From the NCBI GenBank assembly GCA_001510575.1, contig LNGK01000003.1, positions 1,659,229-1,723,228 on the forward strand: 64,000 nt of DNA, in the 5' to 3' direction. Made by a program: the position numbers and the translations under genes. Of this stretch, positions 55,147-64,000 are shown in pieces. The stretch is from Knoxdaviesia capensis. Its lineage: Eukaryota > Ascomycota > Sordariomycetes > Microascales > Gondwanamycetaceae. Below the pieces are notes generated by a model. That model saw only the letters and a list, made by a program, of their open reading frames with translations, was not told the DNA's origin and ran no database searches. The first letter of the stretch is position 1, and each line of letters starts with the position of its first letter.

Positions 55147-55427
55147 TAATTCCTAGATATATAGTCTAAAGGACTAATAAATGAGTTATAATTATAAGGT
55201 ACGTATAGAGAAATATATATAAAGGGAAGCTTAAATTTTTTCTATCTTAAGATATTTCTTATAAAAGCGTAGTAGATATCTACCTTTTATAGGTCTTTTA
55301 CTAGCTCTTTAAGGTATTTATATATATATAGATATATACCTAAATACTTACCGCTAGGTAGTATCTATATATATTAGTATACGTTTATACGTAATTATAA
55401 TATACTCTAACCTATTAGGGATCTATA
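55147..55427 (-). repeat. 3' LTR of gypsy copy 2
   Basis: 281 bp, matching the LTRs of copy 1 with one T missing (CCTATTAGGG for CCTATTTAGGG) near the right end. Starts TAATTCCTAG, ends GGATCTATA, and is followed by the same polypurine tract. Confidence 0.85.
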
Positions 55428-56435
55428 AGATCCCCTTTCTTAACTAGATCGTCCGCGATCTACCTTTAACTAGTAAAGGATATTAAAAGGACTTCCCTTT
55501 ATATAATTTTATACTCGTACTATAAGCGGTTTTTAATTATTTTTATATTTTTCTAGGGGTCCTCTTTTTTTTTATCCTTTTCGACTTTTTTAAGCGTATA
55601 GAAAGAAATATAATATAAAGCGAGTCTAAATAATAGTTAGATAGGAATAATAATAGTAATTAATAAGAAAATAAGTATCTAATATAATAAAGGGGAACTT
55701 CCTATTTATAGCGTTTCGGGTAGCTATAGGTACCGTTTTATCTATCTAACGATATAAATACCTTAGTATTAAATAGTATTAAGGGGGATTAAGAATACTA
55801 TAACGCTTAATCGGATAGTAACGGCTTATACTATACTATATAAGTAGCGATTACGTAACTCGTCTACCTATTATTAGTTAATATAAGCGGGCGCTACGCC
55901 TAGGAATTAGGCTATAAAGGTAGTAGGGACCGGGGCGTTAGGGAAAAGGGGTGCTATTACGATAGCGGTAGCTACTATTAGTATAGCTATTAGCGTAAAT
56001 ACTAGTATTACTAGTATAACGGCGGCTCTACTAGCTAGTATTAGTACTATAATAGCTAGTATAATAGGTACTACTACTAGCGGAGTAGGTACTAGCGGGG
56101 GTCCTCCCTTAATAGTATTAATTTCGGCGGCCTCGGTAGCCGAAAAGAGAAGTAATAGGTATACTAAGGTCGGGGCTAGCGCTAAAGCCGCACGCCGTAG
56201 GCGTGTAATAGTCGGTTAAATAGATACGAGGTATCCCTTAAAGGTATATTAGATAGCTACTATATTAATAAAACGGCTTACGTTATTAAATTCCGCGCTA
56301 TTTAACTTCTAATTAGCGGCCGTAGAGTCCCTATTATAGACGAGTATATATTTAGCTACGGCGATATCCCGTAGCGCTCGGGTTTACGTACTTAACGTAT
56401 TAATCTAGTTCTTATTAGTATCTATAAAGGTATCT

Positions 56436-57644
56436 ATTTTAGCTAATATATTACTAAGTACCCGATAATTAACTTAATAGTTATAGTATTCGGTATAAGT
56501 ATTTTATATAACGTTATTAATAACGTATCGATAATAGAGAATACCTAGGTATTTAATACGTCTTAATACGTATTAGGTATACGGAATCGGCTTAACGGCT
56601 CTAACTATAGCGGTAACGCGCGGTACGTTCGTAGCGGGAGTAGCGGTAAGGGGAATAGCGGCTATAATAGGTAATAAGGTATTATTAGCGTTATTATTAT
56701 TATTATTAGTAAGCTATTAAGAGATATTATTATCGTTTATAGTATAAATAGTAGGCTTAGTAAGTAGAATAGCTATTAATAGTATTAGTAATAGAAAGGA
56801 TAGATAGGAAAGAGATAGTAGTAATAAGAGAGATAAAGAACTATCTAATTCTAAATCGTTTATAGCTAGAGATCGCTAGCTTCTTATACTTCTTCGTTAG
56901 TTATATAACTATTCGTTTCTTTATTTATTATAAATAAGAAAGAATTTAGCTTTTTATCGTAAAAGGTAAGGTTATTACGGCGTTTATTATACTATAGTAG
57001 TCCTTCTATTAGCTAATATAGTCCTAATAGCTATTAAACNATTTTAGCTAATATATTACTAGGTACCTAGTAATTAGCTTAATAGTTATAGTATTCGGTA
57101 TAAGTATTTTATATAACGTTATTAATAACGTATCGATAATAGAGAATACCTAGGTATTTAATACGTCTTAATACGTATTAGGTATACGGAATCGGCTTAA
57201 CGGCTCTAACTATAGCGGTAACGCGCGGTACGTTCGTAGCGGGAGTAGCGGTAAGGGGAATAGCGGCTATAATAGGTAATAAGGTATTATTAGCGTTATT
57301 ATTATTATTATTAGTAAGCTATTAAGAGATATTATTATCGTTTATAGTATAAATAGTAGGCTTAGTAAGTAGAATAGCTATTAATAGTATTAGTAATAGA
57401 AAGGATAGATAGGAAAGAGATAGTAGTAATAAGAGAGATAAAGAACTATCTAATTCTAAATCGTTTATAGCTAGAGATCGCTAGCTTCTTATACTTCTTC
57501 GTTAGTTATATAACTATTCGTTTCTTTATTTATTATAAATAAGAAAGAATTTAGCTTTTTATCGTAAAAGGTAAGGTTATTACGGCGTTTATTATACTAT
57601 AGTAGTCCTTCTATTAGCTAATATAGTCTTAATAGCTATTAAAC
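56436..57644. repeat. 604-bp near-identical direct repeat around an N (assembly join)
   Basis: Positions 56436-57039 and 57041-57644 are the same 604-bp stretch of gypsy copy 2, differing at only a few C/T or G/A sites, with a single N between. Copy 1 carries this stretch once. The likely reading is two contigs overlapped but not merged. Confidence 0.85.
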
Positions 57645-60600
57645 CGGGTAGTTACTAAGAAAAGCGGGTCCCAGAGGATAGAAGGGATAGCTAGATAAAG
57701 GACGTTTAGGTTAGTTACGGTATTTAGAATATCGTGCTATAGCGGTATTATACTATTTAGTATTAGATAATATAATTAATACCTCCTTCCCCTCCCTTCG
57801 TTATACGAATATAGGAAAGTACGATAGTTAGCTACGTAAATATAGGTAGCTAGCGTAAAGCGCGGGAATTAGGAATAAAGAAAGGAAGAAAGAAAAATAG
57901 TATATAGACGTAACGGTAAGTCTAGAGCGTTCTATTAATCGTTAATATAGTAAAATAGGTTAAAAGTAAGGAAATACGCGGGAAAAAATCGGAAAAAGTA
58001 TATAAAAAGCGGAATATTAGCGGTAATAGCGGTAAAATAAAAAAAGAATAATAAAAGAAAAATTCTAAAAAAGGAAAATAATATAGCTTAATAGTAAGGC
58101 GTAACTAAAATAAAAATAAAATAAAGGAAATTAGGATATAAATAGAATTAGGATATAAATAGGGGATAACTATAAAACGAATATTATAACGGAAAAGTAA
58201 AATAATAAATAAAAAATAAAAAAAGAAAGAAATAGTATAGGGTAAGGTAATTATCTACCGATAGACGATAGACGCTTACGATCTAACTCGAGAAGGCGAC
58301 GACTAGTATACTAAAAGCTACGAATAAGCTAGCTATCCTCGACGTACGCTAGGAATAGGTTAAACTTATTATAGCGTTTATCGAGCTAATAACCGCCCGG
58401 TAACTCTAAAATATAGGTATTACCTTAGTAAACGTCGATAATAAGCTACGGTCTATCGTAAAATAGCTCGTATTTATACTTTTATAATCGATATCGTAAC
58501 GTCTAATCGCTTTTACTAAAAATACGATACGTAGCCTTATCGTTCTATAATATAATATAGATATATATTCGGTATACCTTTATAGAGTTAGATAATAAGC
58601 GAATAGTCTTAAATAACTATCTTTCGTAAGCTAAATCTTACTAAGAGGCGATAACTTTATCTATAATAAGCTCCCGTTTATACGGCGTAGTAATATAAGT
58701 AGCGCTATCGTAGGGCTCGGTACCGAAAAGTAAGTAATATAAGGAAAAGCTACTTATTTACGGTCTATTTAAGTAGATACGTATAGCTTTAGGAATACTT
58801 ATTAGCTAATCGATATCTTCTCGGTTTTTAGTATTAGCGCTAGCTAGACGGCTAGCGATATACTTAATTTACCTATTAAAACGCTTAACTTAGCTATTCG
58901 TCCGTAGATAGTATATCGTTATACGATACTATTATATAGGGGGGTTATAGTTAGCGAGGAGGGTCCTAAATTTATTAGAGTTAAAGGGGGTATTATTATT
59001 AGTAATAATCTTAACTAATAGTCTAAATACTATATAAATACGTACTACTAGTAACTTCGTAGTAGCTAAGGTACTATTACGAGGGTCTATAGCTACTATA
59101 GCGTAGCTAGTAACGTACTTAACTACCGTTAATAGCTATATCCGTTTACTATTAATAATAAAACGGCTAGTAAAGTCTATTCCCTAGCGTACTAATAATT
59201 ATATAGTTAGGATCGGTTATAGCGATTCCGTTACTTTAGGGGGCTTTTATAGTAATTAATATTCTATATACTATCGAATAGCCTTATTCGTAACTAAAAT
59301 TAAATCGGGGTACTATACTTATTTAGCTAATAACGTATATAGGGTACTAACGCGCGTATAGCCTTCTAGCTTATAGACCTTAATAGCTTCTAAAATAGAG
59401 GCCTTATACGTTAGTATCTTTATTAGGATACGGTTAATAATAGTATATACTTCGCTATAAAAGATAGCGAAATAGTCTTAAACGAAGGTCGAAGGGATAC
59501 GATAGGGGAGTAGATAGCTATTCTCTAAGTAGTTAATAATATCCTAAACGTTATACTATCTAAGGTCGTCTAACTCCTTAATATTAGGGGCGATTAGCGT
59601 ATCGTTCGTAGGTTATTCGGTATTTATAGTATTATTCGGAAGCTATTCGGCGTCGTTTAGTAATAGTCGCGCTAGGAGCTATATCTTAAATTATTAGTTT
59701 AGGGGTCTAGGGGTCTCGTTATTAGTAGCGGGAAAGACGTTAGTTAACGTGTTATTATCGTTTGTTTCGTACCTTTCCTCCTTATTTATTACGAACGCTA
59801 TATCTATACGCGGCCGTAATAACTAATTAGCTAAAATATTAGCCTTTCCGGATCGGTAGTAAATACGTACGCTATAGTATACGATTATATTAAGAAATCG
59901 TAATATTCTAGTTAACTATTCCTACTTAATAGTAAAAAGGCGTAGGGTTTTATAGTTAGTAATAATAGTAATCTTAGCGGCCTCTAGCTAGCTCCTCTAA
60001 TACTATAATAATATAATAATAGTAAGTATTTCTCTCTCTTAGGTACTATATCGCTACTAGGTCTTCGATAAAACGGCGCTAAAGTACGTAACTAGGCGTA
60101 AAATGCTACGTTTATTATTAGAATCGCGTTATAGTTAAAATAACGTAGTACTAATAATATAATTAGAAGCGTCGGTCTTAAGTACCGATAAGAGTATATA
60201 ATCGTAGTTACGTAGCTCTAAGAAGGAGGCTATAGTATCGCGAATATCGCGCTAGGCTTATAATAACTCGTTATCTAGCTATACTTATACGCCTTTAGGC
60301 TTATCTACTCTAGTATACTTATAGAGTAGACGCGCTTTATATACGAAGTAAGGGATAAAGCGGCGTAAATAGCTAGCGGTATTTAAAAAGCTACGGATCT
60401 TAGTAGTAGTAGTAGGCGCTAGTCTCTCGTAGATAGTAGCTACCTTCTTAGGATCGGGATAAATACTATAGATAGAGATAATTATTCCTAGGAACTTACT
60501 TTCTTTAACGAACTATTTATATTTCTTAAGGTTTAATAATAGTTAATAATAACTTAATTAACGTAGAATAGCGACTATTCTCTTAGCTAATTCCGTTATT

Positions 60601-62552
60601 ATCTTACCTTAAATATAAATATTATCTAAAAGGCCTATAGTAAAGGTATATACTAGCTCGAGGACTTCGTTTATAAAACGCTAGAAGGTTATAGGTACGT
60701 TTATAAGGCTAAATAGTATACGAAGCTATTTATATTATCTAAAAGGCGTAGAAAACGCTATCTTTAGTACTACTTTAGGGTCTATAACTATCTACTAGAA
60801 GCCGTCTTCTAAGTCGAGAAAGGTATAGAATCGGTATCTAGTAACCTATTATAGGGAATCCTCGATATTCGGTAGTAGATAGGCTACCTTTCGCGTAACT
60901 TCATTTAACGTATAGTAATTAATTATAAAGTAGTATCTAAGCCGGTTATCTCTAGGGAGGGGCTTCTTAAGTAGTAATAATATAGGTACGGACTATAGGG
61001 AGTTAATAGCGTATCGAATAATACTAAGTAAGAGTAGTTTATTAGTAAATTCCTTTATAATTTCACGTTAGTAGGGGCTATAGCGGCGTAAGGGGAGAGA
61101 TCTAGGTTTAGTATTAACGGTCTTAATATTATATTAAGTACGGGCCTTTACGTCCGGTCTAGTATCGAAATACTATAGAATAAAAACGAAGGTATTATTA
61201 TCGGAGGCCTTTTATATAATTATTAGGGCTTTAGTATTTACCTTCTTTTATTAATTTTCTATAATAATATAGGTACTATAAATAGCGTCGCGCTTTATAC
61301 GCTCTTTCGTAAGTAATAGTTACTTCTTATACTTAGGTAATAGCTCTTCGTTAAATTCGATAGTTACTTAGTTAGTATTTACCGTTTTAGGAAACGTTTA
61401 TTAGGGTAAAGGAGTACTATTATACTATTACTTAGTAAGGTACGTAATAAAGAGAAACGATTTAGAGGTAATATAAGAGAGGGTATAGGTATCGGGATCC
61501 GTAAGTAAAATACTATAAATATATATCGATAGAAGTAAAGGGAGGTTCTTATTATAGAAAGAGGTAGGATTATCGTAAAAAGAGGTAATATTATCGTAGG
61601 AAAAGGTAATATTTATCGGACTAGAATTAGTAGTAGAGGTAATATAGGTAATAGCGATATTATCTCGTCTCTAGGGAGGGTAGAAATATAAAATAACGGG
61701 GGAATCGCGTAGGAGTATAAGCTTTATTATACTATTAGCATTAGTATAACTAAGCTTTATAGCTCTACTTTAGTTAATAGTTAGGTTAGTAGGATAGGTA
61801 CCGTTAGTAATAATACTAGCTACTATAGAAATAACCTTAGATAGTTTATTAATAGTCGTTAATTAAAAGGAAATAACGATATCGTTAATAATAGCGAAGC
61901 TACTATTACCGCCTAAGCTACTAAGGCGTAGAGGGTTAGCGGATCGGTATAGCGCTAAATAACGACGGGTATACGATTTAGAGATAAATACGCTAGCTAT
62001 TCTAGTATCGATAAATACTATAAATAGCGTTTATTAATTATTCGTTAGTAAACTAGTATAGAAGCGGTATCGTTTACGGTATCCTTCGCGTCGTAGCTAT
62101 TTTATTAATATCTTATTAATTAACGTTAATTCCTTTATTAAAGGGATTATAAATAATATAGAATAGTAAGTAACGTTAGCGAAATAGTTATTATCTATAT
62201 CTAAGCCCGTAGCTTCTAAGAGGGGAGATCCTTTAGGAGATAAGTCTTCTTTCTATATAAGATATATATTATAAATAGCGGGCTTCTTATCCCCTCTCCT
62301 ATTATTCCGTTATCCTTTATCCGTTATTAATCTATCTTTATTCCTAGAGGGGTAAGGAGTAGGGGAATAATATATCTTTCGGTCGTAAGACGGTCTTCGT
62401 AAATAGTTACGGTCGCGGGAGGTATTTCGAGAATAATTATAAGGCTCGTAGGAATAACTACGATTATCTATCGTTTAGCCTTAGTTTATCGTGAAACGCG
62501 TATTCTAACGCGCCTTTTAACGTTAATCGTTATTCTTAGTACGTAGCTCCGT

Positions 62553-62594
62553 ATATTCGCAAACCTAATAACCTATCTTTCTATACCAGAAACA
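62553..62594 (-). pseudogene. Gypsy Gag zinc-knuckle fossil (copy 2)
   Basis: CFWYRKIGY-stop-VCEY: first and third positions of the CCHC pattern compare directly with copy 1. The codon for Cys before Glu is unmutated here but mutated in copy 1, showing the two copies were RIPped independently. Confidence 0.65.
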
Positions 62595-64000
62595 CGTAGA
62601 TTTATCTCTATCTTTATCCTACGTAATATAATTAAGTACTTCTTTATAGGTTTTAAATTATAGCGTTTCTCCTTCCTCCTCGGTCTTTAGCGTACTATTT
62701 AGCTAAGCGGTATATAATTATCTAGTCTTTAATAGGTAATAGGTAATATTAACTATAGTACGGATACTAGAATCGGGGGTTATATCCTACCGTATCTTAT
62801 ACTATAAGTCCGTAATATTATAACGTAGAATATCCTCTATTATATATTAAATATAATACGTTTTAAGTAAGTTATTAGTAGAATTCTATATTATTTTAGC
62901 TAGAAGCTCGATAGCTTTATATTCGGACTTATTCTAATAATTAAACGCGAGAGCTATAAATATACGCGAAGAGGTAGATATTAGTATACGACTAAAGATA
63001 AATATTAGTATAGATTCTACTAGTATAGGCTATAGTATATTAGTATACTATCGAATAAAATACTAAAGGGGTATAAATTCGCCTCTAATTACTAATAATA
63101 TTCGAGACGTCTAATATATATATAGAATTATAGATTTATATAAGTAGGTCTAAATACGTATTAATTATATTATAACTATATAGTCTACCTTACTTAAGTA
63201 ATCGCTTTATAGCTAACTAATAGCTTTTTTACTATTTTTCTTACGATCTTCTCTATTACTAATATCCGATAGGAGTATTAGCTCTAGAAACGTCGCTTAG
63301 AAGTATTAATACTACTTAATAGCGTACTCGTCGTTTATTAAAGGTATATTTTACTTTATTAAACTACCTTTAATAGCTAAATTCCTATTTACTAAACGAG
63401 GGCCTAGGAATTATCCTTTAATAGTAAGCTATAATAGTAGTATAAAGCTATTAATACTAATATTAGTAAACGGTTTACTATTAGGTCCTAGATATAGTTT
63501 TACTTAAAATATTACTTTAGGGGTTATCGTTTATAAGGGTATTTACTAGAATAGTATAGGAAATATTAGAATTATACCGCTATCGTATACTCCTTATCTA
63601 TATATATAACCTTATTATCCTTTTAAAACTATATTACTTATACTTCTCGGTATTTATAATATAATATACGGTACCGAGGGCTAGTTTCTCGTTAGTTAGA
63701 CGCTAGTTATAAGTAATAATAGATTATTAGCTATAGTTACGTTAGAAAGGGGGCTCTTTCTACCTAAGTCGGTAGGTAATAATAGTCCTATTATCTATAA
63801 ACTAGCTAATAATAGCGAGGGAGTAGGAAAAGAGGATAAGGTAGCTATAGCTATAGCTAGTAAGTTACTATAGCTTATAGCGTCTATTAGCTTTTCTAAA
63901 AGCTTTTCTATTATCGTACTAATAACGGTATTTATATTATCGGTACGCTCTTTCTCTCTCGCTTATCTATTAAAGTTAGACTCTATACGGTCTATAAGTA

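Larger units (their letters stand above)
55147..64000 (-). mobile_element. RIP-mutated Ty3/gypsy retrotransposon, copy 2, cut by window end
   Basis: Same family and orientation as copy 1: 3' LTR at 55147-55427, adjoining polypurine tract, then 3'-terminal sequence, integrase (about 58.9-59.2 kb), RNase H (about 60.1-60.2 kb), reverse transcriptase (about 60.6-60.9 kb, catalytic DD now DN), protease (about 62.0 kb) and Gag zinc knuckle (62553-62594). It runs past 64000, so the 5' LTR is not seen. Differences from copy 1 are overwhelmingly C/T and G/A, as expected of independent RIP on one parent sequence. An N at 57040 with a 604-bp repeat on both sides means its length here is not reliable. 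Confidence 0.88.

Noticed and set aside
41000..64000. CRISPR-like array suggested by repeated TA-rich words in the right block
   Set aside because: The recurring words (CTATTAGTA and the like) come from TpA saturation by RIP, with no regular spacing or conserved repeat unit; the host is a eukaryote.

Overview
The window is nuclear DNA of a filamentous ascomycete (Pezizomycotina; a Eurotiomycete is plausible but not proven). The evidence is short introns of about 55-120 nt with GTRNGT donors, CTAAC/CTRAC branch sites and YAG acceptors, closely spaced genes on both strands, a Zn2Cys6 regulator, a LaeA-like methyltransferase, and a 23-kb block wrecked by repeat-induced point mutation (RIP). Exon joins below were worked out by hand from splice consensus, reading frame and protein-family knowledge; no search was run.

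Positions 1-40 kb are a gene-dense euchromatic arm, mostly housekeeping. In order: a Ctr copper transporter (+), a four-helix MARVEL-like membrane protein (-), a decayed GC-rich Ty1/copia relic (about 5.1-6.3 kb), the Golgi epsin Ent3 (-), a cyclophilin with mitochondrial and cytosolic start codons (+), the rRNA-processing DEAD-box helicase Rok1 (+), a Zn2Cys6 transcription factor (-), the spliceosomal Sm protein G (-) diverging from the spliceosome-release factor Ntr2 (+), a Vps3844-type membrane protein (-), mitochondrial aspartyl-tRNA synthetase (-), a possible 44-residue spliced micro-gene (+), an AP180/YAP180-type clathrin adaptor (+), the TFIIH assembly factor Tfb3/MAT1 (-), NudC (+), an unrecognised basic/acidic protein whose first exon is only the ATG (+), a Bud27/URI-type prefoldin-like protein (-), and an eight-exon LaeA-like methyltransferase (-).

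From about 40.99 kb to the end the sequence changes abruptly. CpA and TpG almost vanish, TpA dominates, CpG survives, and long open frames disappear. Three LTR-retrotransposon fossils lie here, all with coding sense on the minus strand: a Ty1/copia body (about 41.0-45.27 kb), a complete Ty3/gypsy element with two 282-bp LTRs (45,271-55,092), and, after a 54-bp spacer, a second copy of the same gypsy family that runs off the window (55,147-64,000). Its body contains a single N at 57,040 flanked by two nearly identical 604-bp stretches, which looks like an unmerged assembly join.

Themes across genes: SmG and Ntr2, both spliceosome components, share a 310-bp divergent promoter. Telomere-repeat-like AACCCTAA boxes lie upstream of Rok1, Bud27 and some others. 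The methyltransferase is the last gene before the RIP block. I found no CRISPR array, no confident tRNA or rRNA gene, and no convincing new multi-gene system.
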